A stretch of DNA of 52,632 bases from Ammonifex sp. (GTDB taxonomy: Bacteria > Bacillota > Desulfotomaculia > Desulfotomaculales > Ammonificaceae), in the NCBI GenBank assembly GCA_003604985.1, contig QZIW01000073.1, positions 1-52,632 on the forward strand. Direction: 5' to 3'. Numbering within the stretch: the first letter of the stretch is position 1; each line of letters begins with the position of its first letter. The notes beneath the pieces are model-generated. The model had not been told where the DNA came from. It searched no databases and saw only the letters and a program-made list of their open reading frames with translations. Below, one piece after another: positions 42,135-51,084 of this stretch. A program made the position numbers and the translations under genes.

Positions 42135-42638
42135 GTGCTCTGGTCTACGCGTTCACCAGTCAAACCCGGGCAGACAAAAAGCGCCCATCAAAAAGGTCAG
42201 ACTGACAACAAAGCGACCAAAAATGAAGGGGAAGCAATACAGGAAAGAAAGAACCCGAAAATTCCACCCGGACACAGAGCCGCGGCTACAGTCCCCGCGG
42301 ATCCGCATGGTCAAAGAGTGACCGGTAGAGGGCCAAGACCAAGCGGAACGATTGCGTCCGAGGTAGTCAAACAACTTACGTCAGCGGCTGCAAGAGCTGT
42401 CGCGGCCCAAAGTGCGCCGCCGAAAACCGTATCGGTTGACATGCTGACAAGGAAAATTTTTCGAAAGGTCGGGAACGGCGTCTTCACTTTTAAACCTGGG
42501 GGCGCGGTTACCACAGCGGAATACCAGCCTGGTTGCAAGGCGGCAGACCTTGAACCGCTTCTTAAAGGGGCGGTGAAAGACGGTTTCATCAAAACTGCAA
42601 GCTTGCGCGAGGGGCTTCCGGTTTACATCTTTAAATGA
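42135..42638 (+). CDS. Basic hypothetical protein
   Basis: I do not recognise this gene. The GTG at 42135 (GGAGGTGA, 5 nt away) gives 167 residues. The first 75 are low in hydrophobics and rich in Lys/Pro/Gly/Gln (KPGQTKSAHQKGQTDNKATKN), probably disordered. A helical segment (SGTIASEVVKQLTSAAARAVAAQSA) and a more structured end (LEPLLKGAVKDGFIKTASLREGLPVYIFK) follow. No signal peptide or membrane span is seen. It has its own promoter and terminator, so it is a single-gene unit in a spore- and envelope-related island. Confidence 0.65.
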   Translation: MLWSTRSPVKPGQTKSAHQKGQTDNKATKNEGEAIQERKNPKIPPGHRAAATVPADPHGQRVTGRGPRPSGTIASEVVKQLTSAAARAVAAQSAPPKTVSVDMLTRKIFRKVGNGVFTFKPGGAVTTAEYQPGCKAADLEPLLKGAVKDGFIKTASLREGLPVYIFK

Positions 42639-42673
42639 AGGAGATAGTCCCGGCAGTTGTCGGGCGGAAAGGC

Positions 42674-42716
42674 AAAGGGGCCGTCCCGAAAGTCATCTTC
42701 AGGACAACCCCTTTTT
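42674..42716 (+). terminator. Shared terminator between convergent genes
   Basis: AAAGGGG/CCCCTTT with inner GTCC/GGAC arms and a loop, followed by TTTTT on the plus strand. It stops the gene at 42135 and probably also the convergent CAP gene. Confidence 0.75.
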
Positions 42717-42722
42717 GGATTA

Positions 42723-43478
42723 TTAGTGGCCCAGGAACAATTGCGTCACATACACTCCGTACGGTGTGCCGACGACACCTATACCGATGGTATCGTGCCG
42801 CGGGTCCAGTAAATTGGCACGATGTCCTTCACTGTTCATAAGCAATTCATGTGCCCTCGCCACCGATCCGGCCTTGGCTATGTTTTCGGCGCCCATAACC
42901 CTGGCACTGATCCCGGCATTTCTCTCCATTTGAAGCGGTGTGCCATATGTTGGTGAGGTATGGCTGAAATAGTTGTTTTCGTACATGTCCTGACTTTTAA
43001 GCCGCGCCAGGTTGACCAGCCCCGAGTCCACAGCAAAGGCCCGAAGCCCGGCCTTAACCCTTTCTTGATTTACCAGGTCAAACATCTGCCTTTCACCCGC
43101 AGAAAGGTAATCAATATCGCCCGTTCCGCTTGGTGCGGGCGACGGTGCCGGTGTTGGTGCATGAACCGGTGCGGGTTTGGGTGTATAATAAGAGCGGTAC
43201 TGTGCCAGTTTGCTGTAATAATCCGAAGCACTGGTATAATAGGGCTTTGTTACCGTTCCGGTTCCGGCACTGCCACCCGTATTGGCTGGTGGCGGCGTGT
43301 AACTACCGGTTGGTGTGGTGCCTTGGCTCCCCCACGGGTACGCAATCCCGTATTGGCTCCACTGGGCACAATAGTCCGAAGGAGAGATGTAAGCCTGGGC
43401 GGTCCCAACTGGTACAATGGTTGCTACAAGAAACAGTAGCACGAAGAAGGTGGATAATATTCTGGCAATCCTTACCAT
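42723..43478 (-). CDS. Secreted CAP-domain protein (YkwD-like)
   Basis: This 251-residue protein has an N-terminal signal peptide (MVRIARILSTFFVLLFLVATIVPVGTAQA), a Tyr/Pro/Gly/Ser-rich linker with two related YxSxSDYxxxxxQY segments, and a C-terminal CAP/SCP domain (about 125-251): EGERQ-like opening AGERQMFDLVNQERVKAGL, KSQDMYENNYFSHTSPTYG, GAENIAKAGSVARAHELLMNSEGHRANLLD and IGIGVVGTPYGVYVTQLF. The two His and Glu of the CAP cavity are present. Bacterial CAP proteins of this kind are secreted and of uncertain role; some appear in spore coats. Confidence 0.9.
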   Translation of the reverse strand: MVRIARILSTFFVLLFLVATIVPVGTAQAYISPSDYCAQWSQYGIAYPWGSQGTTPTGSYTPPPANTGGSAGTGTVTKPYYTSASDYYSKLAQYRSYYTPKPAPVHAPTPAPSPAPSGTGDIDYLSAGERQMFDLVNQERVKAGLRAFAVDSGLVNLARLKSQDMYENNYFSHTSPTYGTPLQMERNAGISARVMGAENIAKAGSVARAHELLMNSEGHRANLLDPRHDTIGIGVVGTPYGVYVTQLFLGH

Positions 43479-43623
43479 AATATGACCTCCCCTAAATTTG
43501 TGTAGTGCGTATGACCCGGTAGCGTCATTTTATCCTCCCTTAACAAATCGAGTCAAAAACGGAATATTCGTGTTTTTTCGATAATTATATCCATGGAACG
43601 CACCTGTTTACCTTGTTAGATAT

Positions 43624-43797
43624 ATGGACATGATGGCATCCATAAGCTTTAAAGGAAACAGCTATACCATTTTTCCACCAAGAGGCTTTTCAAAGAAAGA
43701 TTGGGATAATACTTGCCCCAATAGGGGCCGATACTGGTCCGCCAAAGGCCCTCGCTGTGAAGAAATCGGGCGCACCCGGGAGTCCCGTTACGCCTGA
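43624..43797 (+). CDS. Possible small basic protein
   Basis: A 57-codon ORF, too short for the track, reads MDMMASISFKGNSYTIFPPR and continues with FSKKDWDNTCPNRGRYWSAK. It has a plausible residue mix and two cysteines, but no clear SD and no family I recognise. It lies in the 437-base gap between the CAP gene and yicC, where no other gene is supported; the rest of the gap is AT-rich leader sequence. Confidence 0.3.
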   Translation: MDMMASISFKGNSYTIFPPRGFSKKDWDNTCPNRGRYWSAKGPRCEEIGRTRESRYA

Positions 43798-43915
43798 CAG
43801 GGATATACCGGCATGTAAATGACTTTGAGCCCCTTTTCTTTTTAATTTGCAGGGATTTTTCATTTAAAGCAGAAAAAAAACTAGATTGAGGTGAAAATAA
43901 GGTGGTGATAATTAC

Positions 43916-44785
43916 TTGCGAAGTATGACCGGCTATGGTTACGGAGAAGTGACCACCTCTACGGGAAAGGTGATTGTCGAGGTCAAAGGGGTGAACCACC
44001 GTTTTTTGGACGTGGTGGTCCGGGTACCGCGTGCTTTTAACTGTTTTGAAGAAGTGTTGCGGCGGCTGGTGCAGTCGGTAAGCACCCGGGGTCGCGTCGA
44101 AATCTACCTTTTGGTCGAAGATTCGGGAAATAAAAATTTTACGGTAAAAGTTGACAAGGAACTTGGAATGGCATATTATAAGGCTCTGGAAGAATTGCGC
44201 GGCCATTTGGGCCTTGCCCCGCCCATTTCGATGGATAACGTTATTATGCAACATGGTGTCCTCACGCTCGCCGAAATCCAGGGCGAGGTTTCCGCGATGG
44301 GACCGTTCATAGAGGCTGCTGCCAAAGCTGCCCTGAAGGAGTTCCTTAAGGCCCGAGAAGAGGAAGGAATCAATCTCGCAAAGGACATCATTGAACGGGT
44401 TGAACGGCTGAAGGAAATCTCTCGATCGATGTACGGGGAAGCACCCGGCGTTGTGAACTTCTACAGGGAAAAACTCAGTGAACGTTTAAAGGAATTCACC
44501 GACTTTATTGACCCGGTACGTATTACTAGCGAGGTGGTGCTTCTTGCGGAAAGGGCCGACATCACCGAAGAACTGGTGCGCATTAACAGTCACATCGCCC
44601 GTGCTGAAGAAGTATTTAAGCATCAGGAACCGGCGGGCCGCCGTCTTGATTTTTTATTCCAGGAAATTTTCCGCGAGATAAATACCATTGGCGCTAAAGC
44701 CCAAAATTTAACCATCAGCAAACTCGTGGTAGAGGCAAAGGTTGAAATTGAAAAGTTGAGGGAGCAGGTTCAAAATCTCGAATAA
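43916..44785 (+). CDS. yicC: YicC/YloC family endoribonuclease
   Basis: This 289-residue protein has the two YicC domains: [40 protein letters not shown] at the start and a C-terminal DUF1732 part ending [40 protein letters not shown]. YicC/YloC proteins are RNA-cleaving enzymes. The TTG start follows a purine-rich SD (AAGGTGGTGAT). It heads a run of yicC-remA-gmk-rpoZ-coaBC-priA-def-fmt-rsmB, the classical Firmicute order. Confidence 0.95.
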   Translation: MRSMTGYGYGEVTTSTGKVIVEVKGVNHRFLDVVVRVPRAFNCFEEVLRRLVQSVSTRGRVEIYLLVEDSGNKNFTVKVDKELGMAYYKALEELRGHLGLAPPISMDNVIMQHGVLTLAEIQGEVSAMGPFIEAAAKAALKEFLKAREEEGINLAKDIIERVERLKEISRSMYGEAPGVVNFYREKLSERLKEFTDFIDPVRITSEVVLLAERADITEELVRINSHIARAEEVFKHQEPAGRRLDFLFQEIFREINTIGAKAQNLTISKLVVEAKVEIEKLREQVQNLE

Positions 44786-44802
44786 ATCAAGGGGGGATTC
44801 TT

Positions 44803-45066
44803 TTGGACATCAGGCTGATTAATATCGGTTTTGGAAACATTGTCTCCGCAAACCGGATCATCGCCATTGTCAGTCCTGAGTCGGCGCCCATAAAGAGGAT
44901 CATCACCGAGGCGCGCGATCGGGGGATGCTGATCGATGCCACTTACGGCCGGCGCACACGTGCGGTCATCATAACAGACTCCGACCACGTTATCCTGTCC
45001 GCCGTCCAGCCCGAAACTGTTGCGCACCGGCTGACACCAAAAGGTGAAGGCGACGGGGGAGTTTAG
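44803..45066 (+). CDS. remA: RemA/DUF370 family regulator
   Basis: This 87-residue protein matches RemA, a DNA-binding regulator of matrix and osmoprotection genes in Bacillus: [70 protein letters not shown] covers the whole family domain. The basic TYGRRTR stretch is typical. A TTG start follows AAGGGGGG. The yicC-remA-gmk order is conserved. Confidence 0.95.
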   Translation: MDIRLINIGFGNIVSANRIIAIVSPESAPIKRIITEARDRGMLIDATYGRRTRAVIITDSDHVILSAVQPETVAHRLTPKGEGDGGV

Positions 45067-45072
45067 CCGAGC

Positions 45073-45669
45073 GTGAATCCGGCTCTTCTTTTGGTGATTT
45101 CGGGGCCTTCTGGGGTTGGCAAAGGGACTATCTGCCGTGAATTACAAAAGCTTGATCCCACTATCTACCTCTCGGTCTCCGTTACCACCCGCCCGCCACG
45201 CGAGGGGGAAAAAGAGGGGAAAGATTATTATTTTGTTTCCGAGGACCGTTTTCGTGAACTTATGGAGCAGGGAGAGCTGCTTGAATGGGCCCGGGTTTAT
45301 GATTATTTTTACGGCACGCCAAGAACAGCGGTAAACAAAGCCCGTGCAGCGGGCCGGGACGTCCTTTTGGAAATCGATGTCCAGGGAGGGTTAAAGGTAC
45401 GCGAAAACTGTCCGGACAGCATTTTGTTGTTTGTTTTGCCACCCTCCCTCGAAGACCTTTCTATTCGCTTGAAACGTAGAGGAACCGAAAGCAGCGATTC
45501 CATTGACTCACGCCTCCGCTGGGCAGAATCTGAACTCCCTTATTACAAGCAATATGATTATGTCGTTGTGAACGACACCGTGGCAGAAGCCGTAGCGAAA
45601 GTCAGCGCGATAAGAATTGCAGAAAAATGCCGGCCCCAAAACCAAAAATTAGTTTGGCCTATTACGTAA
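45073..45669 (+). CDS. gmk: Guanylate kinase
   Basis: Gmk phosphorylates GMP/dGMP to the diphosphate. The 198 residues have the P-loop SGPSGVGKGTICREL, the GMP-binding SVSVTTRPPREGEKEGKDYYFVS and EWARVYDYFYGTPRTAV, and DVLLEIDVQGGLKVRE. GTG is the start, six bases after the remA stop. Confidence 0.97.
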   Translation: MNPALLLVISGPSGVGKGTICRELQKLDPTIYLSVSVTTRPPREGEKEGKDYYFVSEDRFRELMEQGELLEWARVYDYFYGTPRTAVNKARAAGRDVLLEIDVQGGLKVRENCPDSILLFVLPPSLEDLSIRLKRRGTESSDSIDSRLRWAESELPYYKQYDYVVVNDTVAEAVAKVSAIRIAEKCRPQNQKLVWPIT

Positions 45670-45707
45670 TTGACTAAAAACGAGCACGTTATAGCAAGGG
45701 GGTAAAC

Positions 45708-45929
45708 TTGAGGGTTATGCCCATGAGTAAACCACCGCTCGACGACCTTCTCAAGGTATCAAGCAACCGCTACGTATTGGCTATCGTCGCGGCAAAGTAC
45801 GCCCGCGTTCTAACGGATAAAGCCATCGCCGGACTATTGGACGATACTGTAAAGCCTGTCTCCAAAGCGCTGGAGGAAATAGCAAATCTAAAGGTGAAAC
45901 ATACACCCCCTGGTCGGGGCATCAAGTGA
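45708..45929 (+). CDS. rpoZ: DNA-directed RNA polymerase omega subunit
   Basis: Omega assists folding and assembly of the beta' subunit. The 73 residues contain PPLDDLLKVSSNRYVLAIVAAKYARVL and the LEEIANLKV tail typical of Firmicute RpoZ. TTG at 45708 (AAGGGGG upstream) or ATG 45717/45723 could be the start. It lies between gmk and coaBC as usual. Confidence 0.93.
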   Translation: MRVMPMSKPPLDDLLKVSSNRYVLAIVAAKYARVLTDKAIAGLLDDTVKPVSKALEEIANLKVKHTPPGRGIK

Positions 45930-46049
45930 ATCACCGTTGATTCCGGAGAAAGCAAACAAAGCGCTTTTTAAACGCTCCGGCGGTGGAGCTTTAAGCAATA
46001 GTTCTTATAATTGCGGGGTAAATAACGAAAGTGAAAACAGGTGGTTGCC

Positions 46050-47237
46050 TTGCTTACGAAAAAGCGCGTCTTGGTCGGTGTCACAGGTGGCATAGCAGCA
46101 TACAAAGCAGCTGAGCTTGTCTCGTCTTTGCGCGAAAGCGGCGCAACGGTTAACGTCGTTTTGACGGAAGCGGCACGTGAATTCGTGCAGCCGCTTACTT
46201 TTAAGGCATTGTCCGGCAATCAGGTTTATACCGGGTTGTTCGGCGGCCTTGACCCTGTGCCGCACATTAGCGCCGCGAAAGAAAGCGACCTCGTGGTCGT
46301 TTATCCGGCTACGGCCAATTTCATCGGACATGCGGCCAACGGTCTGGCGCCGGACTTACTGACCACACTCGTGCTGGCGTTTAAAGGACCGGTGGTTATT
46401 TGCCCGTCAATGAACGCCAGGATGTTCGCCAACGTGGCCGTCCAACACAACCTGGCCCGGCTTCAAGATTACGGTTACGTGATTGTTCCCCCCGAAAGCG
46501 GACGTTTGGCCTGCGGGGAGGTTGGGCAAGGCCGCCTGCCGGCACCGGGCGCGGTTTTGGAAGTAATCCGGGGAGCGCTCGTTCCCAAAGATCTCAAGGG
46601 TTTGAACTTCCTTGTAACAGCGGGACCGACCAGGGAACCTCTGGACCCGGTGCGCTATATCAGCAACCGGAGTTCAGGCAAAATGGGTTACGCGCTTGCC
46701 AGGGCAGCCCGTGATAGAGGTGCCCAGGTTGTTTTAATCAGCGGTCCGACGTCACTCGCAAAGCCTGCGGGCGTTTCTTATTCCGGGGTCAAAACCGCGC
46801 TGGAGATGCGCGAGGCGGTCTTGGAAAATTTCGACGCCGCCGATGTAGTGATAATGTGCGCAGCGGTCAGCGATTACCGCGCCAAGACCCCGTCCCCGAA
46901 GAAAGTCAAAAAAGAAGTTCGGGAAATGGTGCTGGAGTTTGTTCAAAATCCCGACATACTGGAGGAACTGGGTAGACTTAAGCGGCACCAACTTCTCATC
47001 GGTTTCGCAGCGGAAGACGACAACATTTTGGAGCATGCCCGCAGAAAGCTTGAAGCTAAAAACCTGGATATGGTGGTCGCCAACCTTATAGCACAGGAAG
47101 GCGCCGGCTTTGAGGCCGACACCAACATCGTCAAAATATTGTTTCGCAACGGCAGGTTCCTGGAATTGCCCCGTATGGATAAGTACGAGGTCGCACAGCG
47201 TCTAATGGATATGGTACTGGATATGAGGAGGATATAA
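46050..47237 (+). CDS. coaBC: Bifunctional phosphopantothenoylcysteine decarboxylase / phosphopantothenate-cysteine ligase
   Basis: CoaBC performs two successive steps of coenzyme A synthesis. The TTG at 46050 (MLTKKRVLVGVTGGIAAYKAAEL; AGGTGG upstream) fits the family better than the track GTG. The N-terminal flavoprotein domain (CoaC) has GVTGGIAAYK, the catalytic His in LDPVPHISAAKESD and CPSMNARMFAN; the C-terminal CoaB has TAGPTREPLDPVRYISNRSSGKMGYALA and FAAEDDNILEHARRKLEAKNLDMVVAN. Length 395 is normal. Confidence 0.96.
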   Translation: MLTKKRVLVGVTGGIAAYKAAELVSSLRESGATVNVVLTEAAREFVQPLTFKALSGNQVYTGLFGGLDPVPHISAAKESDLVVVYPATANFIGHAANGLAPDLLTTLVLAFKGPVVICPSMNARMFANVAVQHNLARLQDYGYVIVPPESGRLACGEVGQGRLPAPGAVLEVIRGALVPKDLKGLNFLVTAGPTREPLDPVRYISNRSSGKMGYALARAARDRGAQVVLISGPTSLAKPAGVSYSGVKTALEMREAVLENFDAADVVIMCAAVSDYRAKTPSPKKVKKEVREMVLEFVQNPDILEELGRLKRHQLLIGFAAEDDNILEHARRKLEAKNLDMVVANLIAQEGAGFEADTNIVKILFRNGRFLELPRMDKYEVAQRLMDMVLDMRRI

Positions 47238-47265
47238 GGGCGCGCCGTCTAACAATTGAGAGGCT

Positions 47266-47330
47266 AAGAGGGCGGGGAATCGGCTCGGCGATGGTTTTAA
47301 TCGAGTTTAACAATTTCAAGCCCTCTTTTT
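47266..47330 (+). terminator. Possible terminator between coaBC and priA
   Basis: AAGAGGGC (47266-47273) pairs with GCCCTCTT (47320-47327) and is followed by TTT; about 46 nt of loop sequence has its own possible stems. The long loop makes it weaker than usual. Confidence 0.45.
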
Positions 47331-47382
47331 AATTTCTGGAGCAACACTCTAAGGCGGACTTTACGGCAAACGGGAGCAGCCC

Positions 47383-49596
47383 ATGAGTAAATTCAAGATT
47401 GCCCAGGTAGTGGTTAACCGGCCGCTATCCGGCGGAAATGGTGTTTTCACTTACCTGGTACCCGAAGAACTGCGTGAGAAAACCGTACCCGGGGTGCGGG
47501 TGACCGTTCCTTTCGGGCGCCAAAGAACCACCGGTTTTGTAATTGGGCTCGAAAAAGAGAACTCAACAGAATTTCCCCTGAGGGAGATTATCTCGGTAAT
47601 CGACCAAAATCCGCCGGTTACACCGGTACTGATCAAGCTGGCCGGCTGGATGGCATCAAGATACCTGTGTCAAATGCGTGAGGCGCTGGCCGCGATTTAT
47701 GGTCCGGCCGGGAGAACGCACGGCAGAACTCAGCACCGCTGTTTTTGGCCCAAGGAAGCGGATGCGGATGTTTCAGGCCAAGTAAACGGTTCGAAAGCGC
47801 CCGCCCAAGCGCGGGCCCTACGGGTTATAGCGGCACAACCAGGAATTACCCATCAGGCGCTGTTACGGGAAGCGGGCGTAGACCGGAAGACCATCCGGGC
47901 GCTTGCCGAAAAAGGGCTTATTGTTGAGACAACGGTCGCTGAACGCCGCGATATTAATCTTGGCGCCACGGTAATGGATAAATCACCGGAACTAAACCCG
48001 GAACAACAATCGGCGGTTTCGGTGATCGGCGATGCCTTATTAAAAGGGCAAAAGCAAGTATTCCTCTTACACGGTGTTACCGCGAGCGGCAAAACCGAGG
48101 TCTACCAACACGCTGCAAAAGTCGCCCTGGAAACCGGACGCCAGGTAATTATTCTAGTCCCCGAGATTGCGCTTTCACACCAAATGATCCTCCAATTCAA
48201 AAGCCGGTTCGGCAACCAGGTTGCTGTAACTCACAGCGCGTTGGCCCAGGGTACCCGGCACGACGAGTGGCAGCGCGTCCGTAAGGGTGAGGCGAAGATA
48301 GTCCTTGGCCCGCGTTCTGCGGTTTTCGCCCCCACGGCCAATTTGGGCTTGATTGTCGTGGACGAGGAGCACGAGCCGGCGTACAAACAAGAACAGGTTC
48401 CACGTTACCACGCGCGGGAAGTGGCAATCGCCCGCGCCGCCTATGAAGGTTCAGTGGTGGTACTGGGAAGTGCCACACCGTCGTTGGAGTCGTACGCCCG
48501 GCAGCTAACCCGAACCTACCGGAACCTGCAACTTACTGAAAGGATCGACGGACGCCGGGTTCCTAAAGTCGAGGTAGTGGACCTGCGCGAAGAATTCAGG
48601 TCGGGTACCTTGAGCGTTCTAAGTAATTTGCTCGTCAACAGAATAGCCGATAAACTGCGCAAGAAAGAGCAGGTTCTGCTCTTTCTCAACCGCCGGGGTT
48701 TCGCTTCTTTCGTTCTCTGCCACGCGTGTGGTGATGTTAAGCGCTGTCCAAACTGTGATATCGCCCTGACCTACCATCAACCTGATACGCTCCTCTGCCA
48801 TTACTGCCACCATAAGACTCGCTATCAGCCGTACTGTTCAAAGTGCGGCCGCCGGGTTCAAAGTCATGGCGCGGGAACCCAGCGTGTCGAAGAAGAGGTC
48901 AGAACCCTTTTCCCGGAGGCTCGTATAATGAGAATGGACGCCGAGACCACCGCACGCCGGGGCAGCCATGCCAAAATCCTGAACGCCTTCATGATGGGCG
49001 AGGTGGATGTACTTATAGGCACGCAAATGGTAGCAAAGGGGTTGGATATTCCCGGGGTAACCCTGGTCGGTGTGATCAACGCCGATAGCACACTCTTACT
49101 GCCCGACTTTCGGGCGGCGGAGAGAACCTTCCAGTTGCTTTACCAGGTCGCCGGCCGTGCGGGAAGAGGTTCAGTGCCGGGAGAGGTAATCCTGCAGTCT
49201 CACTGCCCTGAGCATTATGCCGTACAGTTGAGCGCACGGCAGGATTTTTCGGTTTTTGCCGGCAGGGAACTGGCCTTTCGCAAACGTTTCGGCTACCCTC
49301 CCTACAAGTTGCTGGTCAGGATAATCATTTCCGGTAAGAACGAAGAAAGCGTCTTGAACCGGGCGAAGGTCCTGGCTGCAGAGTTAAATAGCGCAGCGGG
49401 AGGAAACGTAGAAGTACTGGGCCCGGCGCCGTGCCCCTTCGGAAAACTAAAGGGGCAGTACCGGTGGCATATTATTCTAAAAGGGAAACACGGAGAAACC
49501 CTGAGGGATGTTTGCCGGGATGCACTCGACCGTTTAACATTCCGTCATGCTGATGTTAAAATGGCTATAGACGTAGACCCTCAAGGTTTGCTATGA
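47383..49596 (+). CDS. priA: Primosomal protein N' (PriA helicase)
   Basis: PriA restarts stalled replication forks and loads the helicase. The 737 residues have an N-terminal DNA-binding part (AQVVVNRPLSGGNGVFTYLVPEEL), Walker A GVTASGKTEVYQ, the DEEH motif, FLNRRGF, and eight zinc cysteines in CHACGDVKRCPNC and the CHYCHH...CSKC pairs, followed by GTQMVAKGLDIPGVTLVGVINAD and QVAGRAGRG. Everything is intact. A GGGAG SD precedes the ATG. Confidence 0.97.
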   Translation: MSKFKIAQVVVNRPLSGGNGVFTYLVPEELREKTVPGVRVTVPFGRQRTTGFVIGLEKENSTEFPLREIISVIDQNPPVTPVLIKLAGWMASRYLCQMREALAAIYGPAGRTHGRTQHRCFWPKEADADVSGQVNGSKAPAQARALRVIAAQPGITHQALLREAGVDRKTIRALAEKGLIVETTVAERRDINLGATVMDKSPELNPEQQSAVSVIGDALLKGQKQVFLLHGVTASGKTEVYQHAAKVALETGRQVIILVPEIALSHQMILQFKSRFGNQVAVTHSALAQGTRHDEWQRVRKGEAKIVLGPRSAVFAPTANLGLIVVDEEHEPAYKQEQVPRYHAREVAIARAAYEGSVVVLGSATPSLESYARQLTRTYRNLQLTERIDGRRVPKVEVVDLREEFRSGTLSVLSNLLVNRIADKLRKKEQVLLFLNRRGFASFVLCHACGDVKRCPNCDIALTYHQPDTLLCHYCHHKTRYQPYCSKCGRRVQSHGAGTQRVEEEVRTLFPEARIMRMDAETTARRGSHAKILNAFMMGEVDVLIGTQMVAKGLDIPGVTLVGVINADSTLLLPDFRAAERTFQLLYQVAGRAGRGSVPGEVILQSHCPEHYAVQLSARQDFSVFAGRELAFRKRFGYPPYKLLVRIIISGKNEESVLNRAKVLAAELNSAAGGNVEVLGPAPCPFGKLKGQYRWHIILKGKHGETLRDVCRDALDRLTFRHADVKMAIDVDPQGLL

Positions 49597-49683
49597 AGAT
49601 ATGATTGCCTGGGTTTTGCTAAACGTCTGAAAAGACCGCCTCTTGCGTCAGAAGTATCGCGGTCGTGTCAGGGAGAGTAATGA

Positions 49684-50142
49684 ATGGCTATTTTCAAGAT
49701 CGTAGAAATCGGCGATCCGGTGCTGCGGGAGAAGGCAAAAAAAGTCACCAAAATTTCGGATGCCTTGCAGCGTCTCCTCGATGACATGGCAGAAACGATG
49801 TACGCCGCAAACGGCATCGGATTGGCCGCACCGCAAGTGGGGCTGTCCAAGCGTATTATCGTCGTCGATGCCGGGCAAGGCCTGCATGCGCTTATTAATC
49901 CGGAAATCATCTCCGCCAGTGGAAGCGTAACGGACCGGGAAGGGTGCCTTAGTGTTCCCGGCATTTGGGGCGAAGTGAAAAGGGCGGCAGAGATAAAAGT
50001 CCGGGCCCTCAACCGGGACGGGAAAACTATTGAAATAGAAGCATCACAACTTTTTGCGCGCGTCCTGCAGCACGAAATTGACCACCTCGACGGCATCCTG
50101 TTCGTAGACAGAGCTTTGAAAATTGCCCGAATTGAGGGATGA
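49684..50142 (+). CDS. def: Peptide deformylase
   Basis: Def removes the formyl group from nascent N-terminal methionine. The 152 residues have all three motifs: GIGLAAPQVG, EGCLSVPG and QHEIDHLDG, which supply the metal ligands (one Cys, two His) and the catalytic Glu. It is followed three bases later by fmt, which adds the formyl group to initiator tRNA. Confidence 0.97.
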   Translation: MAIFKIVEIGDPVLREKAKKVTKISDALQRLLDDMAETMYAANGIGLAAPQVGLSKRIIVVDAGQGLHALINPEIISASGSVTDREGCLSVPGIWGEVKRAAEIKVRALNRDGKTIEIEASQLFARVLQHEIDHLDGILFVDRALKIARIEG

Positions 50143-50145
50143 TGC

Positions 50146-51081
50146 TTGCGCGTTGTTTTCATGGGTACGCCGCATTTTGCCGTGCCCACGCTCGAGGCGC
50201 TGGTTGAAAGCGGCCACCACCTGGCGCTCACGGTAACGCAGCCCGATAAACCCAAGGGCCGGGGCCGGCTGCTCGCATCACCGCCGGTAAAGGAGGCGGC
50301 CCTGACCCGTGGGATAGCCATAGCTCAGCCCCTTAAGTTAAGAGAGCCGGAATTCTTGGCCTCGCTGCGTCGGCTGGCGCCTGAGGCGATTATCGTCGCC
50401 GCATACGGCAGGATTCTTCCCGGGGACATTCTCAGCTTGCCCAAATACGGTTGCATTAACCTCCACGCATCGTTGCTCCCAAAATTCCGCGGCGCCGCGC
50501 CGATACAACGGGCCTTAATGGACGGGGAAGAGGAGACGGGAGTCACGACCATGTTGATGGATGAAGGAATGGATACCGGCGACATCCTTCTCCAAAAAAG
50601 GATTACCATAGGAACAGAGGAAAACTTCGGCTCCCTTTACGCAAGACTCTCCGTACTGGGGGCCGAACTTATCGTGGAGACTTTGACGCTCCTCGACAAA
50701 GGCGCCCTGACTCGGCACCCCCAGGACCATGATCAGGCGACTTTGGCGCCGCAGCTTACAGCGGACGACGAAAGGATTGACTGGCACCGAACCGCGGTGA
50801 CGATCAGGAACCAGGTGCGTGCTTTGGATCCTTGGCCGGGAGCGCGGACCTCAGTGCAGGGAAAACTACTTAAAATCTGGCGCGCAAAAGCGAAACCAGG
50901 CGATTTTCCCGGTTTGCCCGGGATGGTTCTGGCAAGTGGGTCTGAAGGAATAGACGTCAAGACGGGCGGGGGAGTCCTGCAAATCGAAGAATTGCAGATT
51001 GCCGGCGGCCTCCGGTTGCAAGTCGGAGAATACCTTAGGGGCCATCGCGTGCCTGAAGGGACCATTTTGGGCGGCGCCTGA
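50146..51081 (+). CDS. fmt: Methionyl-tRNA formyltransferase
   Basis: Fmt formylates Met-tRNA(fMet) using 10-formyl-THF. The 311 residues begin with RVVFMGTPHFAVPTLEAL (TTG start), have TQPDKPKGRGR, the catalytic region INLHASLLPKFRGAAPIQRAL, and DTGDILLQKRI, and a C-terminal OB-like domain with VRALDPWPGA. It forms the def-fmt pair. Confidence 0.97.
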   Translation: MRVVFMGTPHFAVPTLEALVESGHHLALTVTQPDKPKGRGRLLASPPVKEAALTRGIAIAQPLKLREPEFLASLRRLAPEAIIVAAYGRILPGDILSLPKYGCINLHASLLPKFRGAAPIQRALMDGEEETGVTTMLMDEGMDTGDILLQKRITIGTEENFGSLYARLSVLGAELIVETLTLLDKGALTRHPQDHDQATLAPQLTADDERIDWHRTAVTIRNQVRALDPWPGARTSVQGKLLKIWRAKAKPGDFPGLPGMVLASGSEGIDVKTGGGVLQIEELQIAGGLRLQVGEYLRGHRVPEGTILGGA

Positions 51082-51084
51082 TAT

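Noticed and set aside
43649-44254. 201-residue minus-strand ORF overlapping yicC
   Set aside because: It is antisense to the conserved N-terminal domain of YicC and has no credible start signal.
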